From Druceiella hillmani (taxonomy: Eukaryota > Arthropoda > Insecta > Lepidoptera > Hepialidae), in contig JAYKKI010000066.1 in NCBI GenBank assembly GCA_039881145.1, forward strand, positions 11,921,501 to 11,985,500: 64,000 bases of DNA. The letters are read 5' to 3'. The notes beneath the pieces are model-generated. The model searched no databases. It saw nothing but the letters and a program-made list of their open reading frames with translations, and was not told the origin of the DNA. Both the position numbers and the translations under genes were made by a program. This document shows, piece after piece, positions 50,351-61,564 of the stretch; the stretch's first letter is position 1, and every line of letters begins with the position of its first letter.

Positions 50351-50442
50351 GGCGATCCAGGCAATGACAAAAACAATTAAGGTGTATGCAAATAAACAAA
50401 TCATAAATTAGAAGAAAATGACCGATTATATCATAAGTACTC

Positions 50443-50790
50443 TTTTATTTTTTGTATTAATATTATGATAAGTTAAAGCTAAATATAAAAAGAGAATTAC
50501 ACGTAACAAATAAAGATTAACAGGCAGATCGATAAAAGTTGGAACAGTACCTACAAAATTCTAACAGGTAGTGTTAATAAATTACAACGGTATCAAACAA
50601 AATTCTATAGGTAGTTGTATTAAATTTATATGGTAACCATAAAAATTCTATAGGTGGTTTTTATTTGTTTTATTAATACTATAACAAGTTGCAGCTAAAT
50701 ATATAAAAAGATTTACACATAACAAATAAAGATTAATAGGTAATTTGATGAAAGTCGGCACGGTACCTACAAATGTCAAAGAGGTAGTTC
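50443..50790 (+). repeat. Direct duplication of about 132 bp in the element's leader
   Basis: 50443-50574 and 50658-50790 are two copies in the same orientation: TAAAGCTAAATATAAAAAGA against TGCAGCTAAATATATAAAAA, CACATAACAAATAAAGATTA in both, and CAGTACCTACAAAATTC against CGGTACCTACAAATGTC. The shorter motif ATTCTATAGGTAGT also recurs between them. The duplication lies between the 5' LTR and gag. Confidence 0.8.
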
Positions 50791-50821
50791 TATAAAATAA
50801 GAAGTTATAAAAGTACCTAGA

Positions 50822-51127
50822 ATGAAAAAAAAAGAAAATAAGTTGCTTGGTTACAGAAATTCCAAAATGACATCACAAATACCGCCAATGAAGTCGTTAA
50901 ACTTTGAGGGGAGCCAGCTTTTATTGGTTTATGCTAGAAAAATGGAAACAGGAGCGACCGGTGTGACTACGCCTGGGACAAAGAGGGCTAGGGGACTCTT
51001 GCATATGGGTGGGCTAGCCTTGCAAGAGATTTACTACAACATACCAGGTACAGCGACAGATAACGATGATGTGTTCAACGTGGCTTTTTTGAACGCCATT
51101 TCTTCAGACTGGTTAAACAAAAGATAG
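50822..51127 (+). pseudogene. gag: gag fragment of the Ty3/gypsy element
   Basis: The 101-codon frame contains PPMKSLNFEGSQ near the start and LLHMGGLALQEIYYNIPG near residues 57-76, which match the N-terminal part of gag in K02A2.6-like elements, including the G-L-A-L-QEIY block. It ends at a TAG soon after. A full gag would be some three times longer and usually ends in a CCHC zinc knuckle; none is visible. The following 51200-51390 is open in pieces (INCLETIQQQPNDFDAF) but I could not place it securely. Capsid function is lost. Confidence 0.75.
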
Positions 51128-51571
51128 AGATAACTGAAAAGTATGAATCAGTCGAATTTCAAAAAAAGTTCTTGACTCTCAGAGACGACTGTTAAGTCAC
51201 TTGACAAAATTATTTTTGAAATCAATTGTCTGGAAACTATTCAACAACAACCTAATGACTTTGATGCTTTTAGAGCCAGCAAAAAATTGCTCTATCATAT
51301 ATTGACTTGGGGCCATATCATCAACGAGATTACTTGGGAAATTCTTAAGTCTAAAGGTAGTCGTGTTGAAAATGAAGTAAACAATGGCTTATGGTAACCA
51401 AAGTCTACTCAAAGTATTAGAATGTTTTGATTCGACTGTAATTACAAAAAATGGGCCCAAGTTATACAAAGCAACATTTTATGTAGTAAAAGATTGCCGT
51501 AGCGTTCCTGTCTTGCCAACTTTGCCGTAGGGTTTCTGTCTCACTAAAATTTAAAATAATATAATAATAAA

Positions 51572-52263
51572 ATTCAAGAAGTCATCGATACAGACATTAT
51601 AGAGCCTATTATCGGCCCGTCAGATTGGATTTCTCCTTTGGTACCGGTTATTAAAGGGGACGGAAATGTTCGAATTTGTGCAGACATAAGGCAAGCTAAT
51701 AGGACTATTATTAGAGAGTATGGAACCTTTGACAACTATGAAACTGCTAATTCCCAAGTTTAAAAATGCTAAAGTATTTTCAAAATTAGATTTAAAAAAA
51801 AAAATTTACCAGCTAGAATTAAGTGAAGATAGTGGCCTATTGCAACTTTCATTTGTAGTCGGGGTCTATTCAGATATAAGCGTCTCATATTTGGTAGCTC
51901 TTGCGATCCTGAATGTTTCGAAGAATTTTAGAAATAATTTTATTACCCTGTAAAGGAGTCATAAATTTCATTGATGACATTGTTGTATTTGAGAGTAATG
52001 AAACCGAACTCGAGATGAATTTTATAAAGGTTCTGTGGGTTTTAAGGGACAATAATGTCTTGCTCAATGATGCCAAATGCTGTTACGGGGTAAAATGCAT
52101 AAAGTTTCTTGGACATCAAATGTCATCTGAGGGGGTTAAATCTATGGATAAATATGTAAAGACAGTCGAGTCATTTCGAGAACCCACTATCATTAGAAAA
52201 GTTCAGAGTTTCTTGCGGCTAGTAAATTACGTGGGTAAATGGATCCCTAATCTAACTACATAG
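51572..52263 (+). pseudogene. pol: Reverse transcriptase of the Ty3/gypsy element, frameshifted
   Basis: Three frame segments join the RT blocks. Segment 1 (51572-51719) reads IIGPSDWISPLVPVIKGDG and VRICADIRQAN, the first RT blocks. Segment 2 (from ATG 51720) reads IPKFKNAKVFSKLDLKKKIY, carrying the first catalytic Asp in SKLDL. Segment 3 (about 51895-52263) reads VINFIDDIVVF, the FIDD form of the YxDD active site, then NDAKCCYGVKCIKFLGHQMS and VQSFLRLVNYVGKWIPNLTT, the end of the domain. Protease, normally just upstream, is missing. Frame breaks lie at about 51720 and between 51850 and 51900. Confidence 0.9.
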
Positions 52264-52420
52264 ACAGAGCCCTTGCAGGAACCGCTAAAATGAAACTGAA
52301 CAAGGGCGCAGATGTAACATCTCATTGGCGCGATAAGCAAAGAGAAGCATTCGACGAATTGAAACGAGCGATGACCCGTTTATGCGCGCGTATTGGTGTA
52401 CTACGATACACGTTATAGGA
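52264..52420 (+). pseudogene. pol: RNase H connection remnant, broken by a deletion
   Basis: After the TAG that ends the RT segment, one frame reads HWRDKQREAFDELKRAMTRL, the link that leads into RNase H in gypsy elements (W-x-x-x-Q--AF--LK). The catalytic RNase H residues never appear. Sequence jumps within about 100 bp to the integrase zinc finger, so most of RNase H, several hundred bases, has been deleted. Confidence 0.7.
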
Positions 52421-52507
52421 CTCAAGTTGCTGATGGCACCCTGGAAGTGCCTGGAGCTATGAAAATGTTACTGCGTACTAAGGTGTGGTGACTCATAATC
52501 GATACAG

Positions 52508-53100
52508 ATGCAGAACGTTACGTGAGCGCTTGTAAACGTTGCAATCTGGTATATGCGTCAAATCCCCCGACCCTATGCGCAGACAGCAATCACGAGTTCG
52601 ACTCTGGATTGATGTGGCTTTTGATTTTCTTACCTACCTATCCTTACCTAGTGGACGTTACATTTTTGTAACTATAGACTATTTTAGTCGCTATAAAGAA
52701 GTAAAAATTAATAAAACTATAGATTTTATCTGAACCATAAACCTACTAAAAGGAATATTTTGAAAGTTAGAGATGCCGGTTAGTATTACGGCTGATAACG
52801 GCTGGCAATCCACCAGTACCGCAGTTGTAAACTTTTGTAATTATTTCAGTATACGCCTGTTCCATAGTATCCCCTGTTGGCCTCAATAAAATGGCGAGGT
52901 CGAAAGAGAAAACCAAAATATTTTAAAAAGCTGCAAATTAGCCGAATTCAAAAATCGAATGGGCAGATGACTTACTACAATACCTGACGAAGTACAATAG
53001 TACTCCTCAGTCCATGACGGGAAAGTCTCCTGCAGAAGTTTTTTACCGACTTAAATTTACAGACAAATTACCTTCAGTTGTGGATATCATGTGGATTCAG
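52508..53100 (+). pseudogene. pol: Integrase of the Ty3/gypsy element, frameshifted
   Basis: Segments in order: AERYVSACKRCNLV (CxxC of the HHCC zinc finger, 52508 on), WIDVAFDFL (first catalytic Asp, 52539-52733 frame), ITADNGW (second Asp, frame from 52773), and PCWPQ-stop-NGEVERENQN (catalytic Glu). The stop in that string is a TAA where relatives have CAA. Another frame then gives ADDLLQYLTKYNSTPQSMTG and KSPAEVFYRLKFTDKLP to about 53085. The DDE triad can therefore be located but is spread over disrupted frames. Integrase joins retrotransposon DNA to the chromosome; it cannot be made from this copy. Confidence 0.88.
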
Positions 53101-53241
53101 TTGTGGAAAGAAAAAGAGTAGGGGAAATGAAAGCGAAAGGGAAGGAGGACTCTTCCTGTCCCCGTCCTTCCTGTGTGTGGTGAGGCAGCGATTAAATGAC
53201 TGTATCCAAGTAAATATGCGTTTCGTTTCTTTTAAGTTTGT

Positions 53242-53251
53242 AAAAAGAAGA
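53242..53251 (+). other. Polypurine tract
   Basis: AAAAAGAAGA lies immediately before the TG of the 3' LTR, where the plus-strand primer of LTR retrotransposons is expected. Confidence 0.6.
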
Positions 53252-53419
53252 TGTAGTATATACATAATAAATATATATGCGCGCCTACTAACAGCAGTGC
53301 GATGGTGGGGGAGCGGGGAGCGACGGCTCGTCGCTCAGTCATTACCCGACCGCCAAGCGAGTAGGAGTGTAGTGAAATTAATCTGCTGTTTTATTGGTAC
53401 CGAGTTGAACAGTAGAAGT
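53252..53419 (+). repeat. 3' LTR
   Basis: It begins TGTAGTATATACATAATAAA and ends near GAACAGTAGAAGT. It differs from the 5' LTR in the middle (GAGCGGGGAGCGACGGCTCG in place of the G-run region). The frame at 53078-53440 that spans it is not a gene. Confidence 0.9.
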
Positions 53420-53917
53420 GATACAGTACAATTATTATAAAAATACGATTTTTCGTTACCAGACCATTTTGATTATAATTTTTTAAATTATTTTCATATG
53501 TATTTCTTTACTGATTTTCTTTTAAAATTTTATTAGATACGAAAGAATAAAATTGAGATGTTTGCAGAACCTCCAGAGAAATTATTATTCGATAATAAAA
53601 AATCTACAAAAACAAAATTACAAGGAAGCAACAATAATCACACATATCTTAACAAAGATTAGTTTAGAAATATTAGTAATTTTCTCGTATATATTTTAAA
53701 TTTTAATTTGAGATATCAATGGTTTTTTTTACAATAAATGGAATAATTATTTAGTACTAATAAATCCGGTGCTACTTAAACATAGAAATAAGGATTAAGT
53801 CAGATACAAGTAGCGGTAATATACAAAATAAAATTAACAGTTGATTCATTTTTTTTCTTTTATTCTTTGTTTTATTAAAATAGTTTATAATTCACTTACT
53901 ACGACAACTAATGTATT
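53420..53917. other. AT-rich DNA, no gene seen
   Basis: Nothing recognised between the LTR element and fold-back copy E. Confidence 0.5.
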
Positions 53918-54147
53918 ATTGAATATATTCGGCATTAACTTTGTAAAAATTCGTAATAATTTAATTTTTATTCACAACGAAATGAAACTATCTGAACTAG
54001 TATCAACATTTTTAGGTGGGCAATGTGAAAAGATATCTTCATATTGTCCACCTGAAGATATTATCATACGATGACCCAGATCGTGGTGAAGAATTTAAAC
54101 AAAGTTGATACAATACTATATTATGTAGTTTCATTTTGCTGTAAATG
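53918..54147. repeat. Fold-back element, copy E (divergent)
   Basis: Outer motif GAATATATTCGGCATTAACT, then AATGAAACTATCTGAACTAG at the left and TATGTAGTTTCATTTTGCTG at the right. The centre is a hairpin, AGGTGGGCAATGTGAA against TTCATATTGTCCACCT. The landmark CCACCTGAAGATATTAT is kept. This is the most diverged full-length copy. Confidence 0.75.
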
Positions 54148-54859
54148 AAAAAAAAAGTCATGTTCTGCAAAGAAAACCTATAAGCGGGGAACTTCAAAAT
54201 GTAAGAGAGTACAATGGTTAAACTGTCGACTTTATTTAAATATTGGCCTTCAGTTCAATAATTTGAGTCTTATTTTTGTAACAGATGAAGAAAATAAAAA
54301 TACCGAATACATAAAAATGATAGGTTACGAGCTTTACTTTGAAAATGACATAATTTGAAAATAATATGATTTCATACTACAAAAATTATTAAATTAACTT
54401 AAATGTATAAATTTATTTGCTGTATGTAATAAACAATATGCAATTAAAATTTATTATAAAAATCTGCAGCTCTCAAACCAGAATATAATCATAGTACCGA
54501 CAACAATACAATAATAGACAAATATGTATATTAAAACGTATAAATGTTTAAGTATATAATGTAAGGAATGGTTATATTAAAAGTAATTTTATTAGTGTAT
54601 AGTACGTTCATTAAATTTTGTTTGATTAGTCCATACCACCGTTTCCCCACCCCATACCCCATATAAGCTGGCAAAAAATTGTTGCACTTACTGTATTGTG
54701 GGCACGCTGTCGAGCCTGATCGGTATTTTTAATAGCAACTTGGGAAGCTGATATATTCATTTAAGGAACTAAATTTCTTTGCAGAGTAACGTAAAATTAT
54801 TAAAATATTGACAAAAACAATACAGACGTCCATGTTGTTTTATTTATAAAATTTCTGAA
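54148..54859. other. AT-rich DNA, no gene seen
   Basis: No recognised feature; a short GC-richer patch at 54630-54720 (CCCCACCCCATACCCC) was inspected without result. Confidence 0.5.
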
Positions 54860-55270
54860 ATCATACTTGCATAAAGCTGGATGCTTCTAATTTTTGAGAC
54901 GTGTACCTTGGTATGTAATAAATAGTCAAATGTTATAGTCCAGAACGACGGTCATTTGAATACTGAAAAAATGTTTTTTCTTCCATAAATCCTGGCAGAC
55001 GTCTTTTGACAATTTGATTAAATATATTATGAGTCTTACACATTTAAAGTTAGGTAATTACAATTTTAAAGACAGGCCCTTTAGTATGTAATAGCAAAAT
55101 TCAAGGTGATGTTCATTTAATACTGAAAAAAAATTTCGTATAAAACATAGTAGACCATTTACAATTTGGTTTAAAATGTCTCGAGTCTTACATGCATGAA
55201 GTAAAAAAGTTTGTAATTTTCCAAATAAATTCCTTAGTATGTTACGACAGTCATGTTTTGTGCACACTTG
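54860..55270 (+). repeat. Decayed tandem repeat, unit about 155-170 bp, 2.5 copies
   Basis: Recurring anchors are CTTGGTATGTAAT (about 54909), CTTTAGTATGTAAT (about 55079) and CCTTAGTATGTTAC (about 55230); TCATTTGAATACTGAAAAAA and TCATTTAATACTGAAAAAAA; and GAGTCTTACA at about 55031 and 55184. The minus-strand frame at 55058-55291 follows the repeat and is not supported as a gene. Confidence 0.65.
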
Positions 55271-56102
55271 GTTTACTCTTTTGAATTTCAAATCTGCCAG
55301 TGACCTCGAGCATGCTCAACCCAATTGTAACCGAATGGAATCTTCAACGAAATTCCCGAAAATTCACTATCTATCACCAAAAATGTTCCTTTCCACTTAG
55401 ATATGTTTTTAAAAGACTTATTTTTATTTTCGGCGAATTAATTAGTAACAATAATGAAATTAAAAAATTAAAACCTTTGCCACAGCTAAATGATTTGGTG
55501 AGTTTGCACTAAAATTAAAGGCAATTATAAATTCATGTCCGTTTGTTCATCCATCCATAGGTCAGAGTTTTACAGTTCAAAAGTTAACAGTTTAAAGTTA
55601 TGTGTATTGCATTTTTACTTTGGATGGGTATATCAACGTGTTGAAAAAAAGGAGAAAAGTTCAATGTGGATTGTATGAGATGTAAAAAGAAAATTATTTT
55701 GTAAATAAGTTTGAGGTCCAATTTTGTTTATTGTTAATACTATGTTGCGAAATACTAATTTTCAATTTAAAGTGCAATGTGTGAAGTGGGATTGGGAAAT
55801 AAGCGATTATAAATTTCCCTCAGATCTAAATAATTCTTCATGTAATTATAAGTTTCTTGTAATATTTTTGGTTTATATACGTACTGAGTGTCTTAAAAGC
55901 TACTTTCCTAGTGTTTCATTATCTTTATTAATATTTTCCCTACATCGTAGCTATAAATCAGTAATTCTTATATGTAAATTCATTGCAACATAGTAACAAA
56001 AGTTGTTAAAACAAACGTAGTACAAATTGAATTCTATTTAATTTTATAAAATAATTTCAAATGTATGCGTAATATGTACCGCCGAAAAAAAATTCCTAAT
56101 AA
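55271..56102. other. AT-rich DNA, no gene seen
   Basis: GTCCGTTTGTTCATCCATCC (about 55537) is a repeat-like pyrimidine string similar to one at about 26448. Frames at 55300-55512 and 55724-55993 have no domain. Confidence 0.45.
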
Positions 56103-56300
56103 ATCTTTACGGTAAATAGACGTTTATTGATTAATATTGCCGCGGTACATTATGATGTCACAAAGCTTGCGGACGTATGTGGATGGGAATCGAGTGGCGC
56201 TGAAGTGATATTTGGAATCGCGTTAATACCACGGACCGACGATGAGCAGTACACACTAGGTTCTCTGAAGATACCTGCTTTGCGTAGTGACTGTCAATGA
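56103..56300 (+). other. GC-rich, exon-like island
   Basis: A plus frame is open from 56103 to TGA at 56298-56300. Its protein-like core reads VHYDVTKLADVCGWESSGAE, then VIFGIALIPRTDDEQYTLGS. The minus strand also has an open frame of about 40 codons here. The composition is distinctly richer in GC and CpG than the surroundings, and the island ends just before a (GAT)n run at 56309. No family was recognised and no splice sites were convincing. It may be coding remnant, repeat or host exon. Confidence 0.28.
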
Positions 56301-58999
56301 GCTCTTGATAATGATGATGATGATAAATTAATATACTTTTAATATTTATAATAAATCTTTTTCCCTAATCTGTGCAAATAATTTTTTATCATATCATCAT
56401 GGGAAAAAATTACATCTGGCAACCAAAATGCAACTACAATTTTCTTATTTATTATATAATTATATCATGTACACAATATAAAATCTATCAATGTATATGT
56501 TTAATTAATGTCACCAAAAAATAATTAAACAAATATAATAATAGATTTCCATTAAAAATAAATCGGTTATCAATACCCTAATACCAATAGTTTTTCAAGT
56601 AACTTTCAAATCTGCGGTACCAGCAGAAAAGAAACTTGTCACCATCTTTGCCATTTTAAGTTTTGATTAAAAAATTGGTTCTTATAGTGAGATTTAATTC
56701 TCTAGAAATAGTAAAAGTTAAAAAAATTCTTCTCGAAAATTCCATATAAGAAGCAGGAAAGAACAAAATATTATTTACGAGATTTGGCAACCACAGATGG
56801 ATAGAATTAAATAAAACTTCATTGAACACAAACGGTAAATACAAATCAAGTAATATTTATTTAACTGACACGGAACTAAAGAAACAAAAATATTCTAAAA
56901 TTTTCGAAAAAAAAAAAGTTTCTAAATATGAATAACATTTTTTTATTTAAGAATTGTAATTATCTACATAATGATCCGATAACCTGATTAATTAAAATAA
57001 GTGAGCTCTTAAAAATTTTAAATTATAATTGATAGATATAAATTGAATTGACTTAATTCATACATATAAATTTGTTATACTCCAAAATGTTTAATATATA
57101 TCTAAAAATATCTAAGATAACACACGGCATAAACACATCGTAACACTTCTTCCACAATAATTTTAATTTTTTCTTATAATATTCCATTTGATCCGTATCA
57201 CGATCAAACAAAAATTTGCTAATTATAAAGTCAACAAAATGTTCATAAATGTTTTCATAAGAATTTTTGTTTACATTCATTCAGTTATAACAATCTATTT
57301 AAGAAAGATCAATATTCATGTGAATTATTTTATTATGTTTGTACATAGTGTATGTATCAGAAAGATTGGATTTATTCTCATAGGTTGATAAATATTTGCA
57401 GTAAATTTAGTAACTTAAGTAAATTACGAAAATAAGGCTGTAATTTATACATACCTTTACTTTTGCCCGGTGTTTGACCCACGTGATATTAGTAAAATAT
57501 ACTCCTCGCATCATGCACATGGGGAAACGTTTCATTCTCTAGATTTACCAGGATGGTCGAAATATGCGGGTACTACAAAAACATATGCAAAGTTAAATGA
57601 TTACGCTAAATCATGAGTTATAAGTAAATAATGCCGTAAATCTTCTGCATATTAAATATATTTATATTTTCCAAAAGCGATTATTTTTCACGTTACCATT
57701 CATAAAGTTTCCACAATTAACCTCCATGAATATGATATTCAGCAATAATACTTTTATTTGTCATTAAAATGCTTTTCCTATTGGCGATAGCTATATGTCG
57801 TTGTGTACTTTGCTAGTTTTGGCAGGGTATTAATTTTTTTTCGTGCGGGCATAATTATTTTTATCTTTTATTTTTACCTGATTCTCAATGGTAGCGAAAT
57901 TATGTATCTTATAACCTGGACTACACATTATCTATAGGCAACATTTTATTAAATTCCATTGAATCTTTTAAGTGTGAGAGAAAAACAAACACGTATAGAG
58001 AAAGTTTTACTTTGACTATAATTATAGTGATTTTAAAATAATGTATAAGTAATAGATAAAATTATTTGTAAATCTCAAGTGTACAGTGTAATCAATGATT
58101 TATTCTTATTAAGGAGAATAATGAAAAAGTAGCTTATTAAACCGTATGTTTTATGTCACTAATTTTTAATATGAGCTTAAAATGCTACACTTCTTCCCTT
58201 AATAAACTTCTCATAATGTACGCCACAAAGCGTTCTCTTATATTAAGGGAAATTACTTCTAACTAATAAATATCAATGTGATTTTACCGAATAACTGCAC
58301 TCTTCTTCTGAATAAGAAAATGTGAATTTGAAGAATCTTGAGTAAAACGTAGAAACAACTTCGCATTTTTGCAATAGTTGCCTTATTCTAGCCTCGTCTT
58401 CTCCATGAAATTTATTTCTAAAAACACATTGTATTATTTGGCGTTTAACTGAAGCGATATTGTCAAAGCTAAATAATTTATTCTATGATTTTGTTTAAAA
58501 ATGTCAGCAAGTTTAATTTTGAATTGTAAAATGATAAATGAAAACTTGTCCAGGACAAGTAAAACTTGCACTACGAGGGTTCGGAATACATTTATGTGCT
58601 CGTAAACATGTGACGCTGCATAGTATTTCTATTAAAGTATTTACAAATATTAATTTTTCCAACGTAAGTATTATACTTACGTTAAGCTAAATACTTATTT
58701 CGCAGGGGTAAACAGAGCACATTTGAGTAATATTATTTGACACCAAATTAATATATAAACATGGTGCCTAGTATATATTTCACAGATATAATTAAATACG
58801 TTTTTAAATTGCAAAGTTATTTTGGCATTTAATTTAAATCCTTACCTGGAATTTCCGTGAACATTTTGTTCAAACTCTATTTACCATAAGTTTGTGGACT
58901 ATTGCTCCTAAAATAGTAGAGCTTATTTAGCTTTAAAATTTTCCTTTTAATCTTTCGTTATATGTATTATTAATGTGAATTCTTTTAGATATTAAAAAG
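56301..58999. other. AT-rich DNA, no gene seen
   Basis: A short GATGATGATGATGATAAA run lies at 56309-56326. The frames at 56656-56844, 57053-57280 and 57188-57388 show no domain. Confidence 0.5.
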
Positions 59000-59395
59000 C
59001 AGTGGTTTAGTTGATAGGCGTGGGGGTAGGAAACAATGACAAAAGTTACCGATTTAAAGCTTAATATATCATAAATGGAACGTTTATCGAGAAAGTGTTT
59101 ATGATATGCTAAATAGTAGTATTTATGAAACACTTATTCAGCGACAGCCTATACAAAATGGTATGCAAAAAAATAATACCCCACTTCATAAGTAAGGGAG
59201 GTAGTTTTTTTAAAGAATATATTTCATAACTTTATAGGCGTTATAAATATGTATAACCATGCCAAACTTCAGCTTTATATATACTAGTAGTTTGTGAGTA
59301 AAATGATTACGATTTATAAATGAACAGAAAGATAAACAGAAGGACGTGATGAAACTATTGTGGTTCCTAGTTTGGCTACGAAATCCTAAAAGAAT
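59000..59395 (+). repeat. Dispersed repeat (possibly SINE-like), copy 2
   Basis: Partner of 44536-44790 and longer. Blocks: GGTTTAGTTGATAGGCGTGG, GATTTAAAGCTTAATAT, GGCGTTATAAATATGTATAA, CTAGTAGTTTGTGAGTAAAA, ACAGAAGGACGTGATGAAAC and TTCCTAGTTTGGCTACGAAA. I remember the last two as resembling strings common in insect interspersed repeats; this was not checked. Confidence 0.5.
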
Positions 59396-60518
59396 TGCGA
59401 AGATAATAATTTATTTGCCTTTAAAAGCTTTGCAATTTTAAATCGATTTCAAGCGACGGCAGAAATTGTAATTTATTGAAGGTCAAAGCTTGCTGCATTG
59501 AATAAAGGAAGGGTTTGGTGAATTTTTGCTATCATTTTAAACTTTGAGGTTAATACAGATGAAGTACCGATTGGGTCCATGAGGCTGGAATTTTATGCAT
59601 ATTTACTATTGATCCAGAAATGGTTATCACATTAAAGTTATAAACTGAATATCTACAAAAACTTATTTCCCTCACATAAATATTAACAAAAACTATGACA
59701 ATTTCTATAAATTATCAATTTGTCAGCAATGGTAACAAAATCAAAATATGGCTCAAAATAATTATCTATATAACTTGTTGATTTAAATCGGTATTTAATT
59801 CTATAATAATTAGTGGAAACAATAATCGAAATAAATTATATATTTAATGGCACTCGTTAAATTGGTTTTAAAATATTGTTTGAGATGGATAGGGCCCTGG
59901 CGAATAACCATAGTTTTTCAACCTTGAGTGTAAATATCTACAGATTAAATCTATAATAATATATTCTAAACATTAAATACATTAATGACCTTGTCGGCTA
60001 TGGGATTCAAAATATCGTTTAACAATTTTAAAGCTAGGTATGTATTTAGTTAAACAGAATACGGTTTACTATAATAATGGTGCTTGCAAAATTAAAAAAA
60101 ACATGTAATACTTGTTCTTCCGTGGAATAAATCTAATATATTTTATTACACTTAGTTCAAAAATATAACATCATTTAATAAACGGAACAATACATAACAC
60201 ATTATTAAAGTTTCAATATTTTTTAACCTTGTAATATAAATTTTAGCTACACCCATAATTAATTTTAACAAGAAAACATATACAATCTTTGATATATTAG
60301 TATTTAAAAAGTGGTGGGCATTTCTTGTGATGGATATTTTAAGAATTACTAAGTAATTGAAATAATGTGATAAAAAAGTTTTCGATTCGTTTACAGAACA
60401 GTTTTATTATTAAACATCACTTTTTTGAAAAATTATTTTTTGCAAATATTTTAGGTAACCCGTAAGTTCAGATGTGCTACAATTATAACTAATTTGAATA
60501 AAAAATGAGCATTATTTA
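59396..60518. other. AT-rich DNA, no gene seen
   Basis: Nothing recognised. Confidence 0.5.
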
Positions 60519-60643
60519 GGAGTTTCTACTTTACTTAAATTCTTTAGCACAACCTAGGTTTTGTTGAAATTAAATAAAGATGAAACATCACGTAGTTTCA
60601 TTTCTATAAAATTAACGCCAAATATTTTCTATATTCGTACAAC
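60519..60643. repeat. Fold-back element, copy F (truncated)
   Basis: Only fragments remain: TTTCTACTTTACTTAAATTC, AGCACAACCTAGGTTTTGTT, CATCACGTAGTTTCATTT and the outer motif CTATAAAATTAACGCCAAAT. The inner parts of both arms and the left end are lost. Confidence 0.75.
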
Positions 60644-61564
60644 AGTATATTTCAATATTCGTTACTCACTGATCATAAAAACCAATGTGGTACTTTCGGT
60701 CTAAAGTCTAATGGCACAAGTGAAAGCAAATATATAAAAATGATTGATTTCTAATTTTAAGTCGAATTATACATTACAATTATACAAGTTAATATTTTTA
60801 AATAGCATAATTTGAAATACTGTGTGTATTTAGATGTTTCTATGTTCTTTAATGTGTACGGAACCCGCGTAGTGCGAATTTTACTCATTTTTGACAGATT
60901 TTTGTCAATCGATTCTGTACACTATAGTGTAAAAAGTTTATTTATTTTCGCCGGTGTATTTTATGGCACAGTCGAACAAATAGACAGTTTGTAACAAAAT
61001 AAATTTGTTTTAAAGAAAATATAACAGTAATGAATATAACTCATGTAAAACAATTTGCGACAGGTTGCTTGAAATGCTCACCACTTTTTAAATACTAATA
61101 TATCAAAAATTATATATGTTTTCTTGTTAAACAAACAGGTTGCTTAGCCCTAATTGTAAATTTGGTAATAATTTGTGACAACGATCCCATAGATACGATT
61201 GGTTTCACCGTGTTGAATGCAAGCTAAATGTTATTAAAAGTAGGAGCGCAGTGCCGCCGAAGACTTTTAATATTACGAGCTAAAAAAAATGATTATTTAT
61301 ACATTTTTCATTGTACTTTCTTAAAAACGAGATAAATTGTAATAGAAGGGAAATAACTGAAAACAAATATTACCGACCGTTTAGGAAAAAAATGTAGTTG
61401 TTTAAGAACGAGTGCATTTTAAAAAATATGTTTAAATACAACATTAATACAAGGAAAATAAAAAAAAATTAACATTTCATTAAGTCTGTTGATACTGAGG
61501 GCGTATCGCAGTAAAATAAAAATAGAAAGGCACAATATTGTATAAATTTATGAAAGACACGAAG
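60644..61564. other. AT-rich DNA, no gene seen
   Basis: The frame at 60812-60994 has no domain. GTAGGAGCGCAGTGCCGCCG (about 61240) is a short GC-rich string of unknown origin. Confidence 0.45.

Larger units (their letters stand above)
50183..53419 (+). mobile_element. Ty3/gypsy LTR retrotransposon, internally deleted and decayed
   Basis: Two direct LTRs (50183-50350 and 53252-53419) flank gag, reverse transcriptase and integrase remnants in the usual Ty3/gypsy order. At about 3.24 kb it is shorter than the 4.5-6 kb typical of complete elements. No protease was found, and RNase H is reduced to a connection fragment that jumps to the integrase. The proteins resemble the family often annotated as K02A2.6-like, so a Mag-type lineage is possible; this is from memory. 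The LTRs differ at many positions, which implies an old insertion. The left flank (AATAT) and right flank do not give a clean target duplication. No envelope-like frame is present. Confidence 0.9.

Noticed and set aside
53078..53440. Plus-strand frame of 120 codons
   Set aside because: It begins in the integrase tail out of frame and ends in the 3' LTR. Charged low-complexity residues come from purine-rich DNA.
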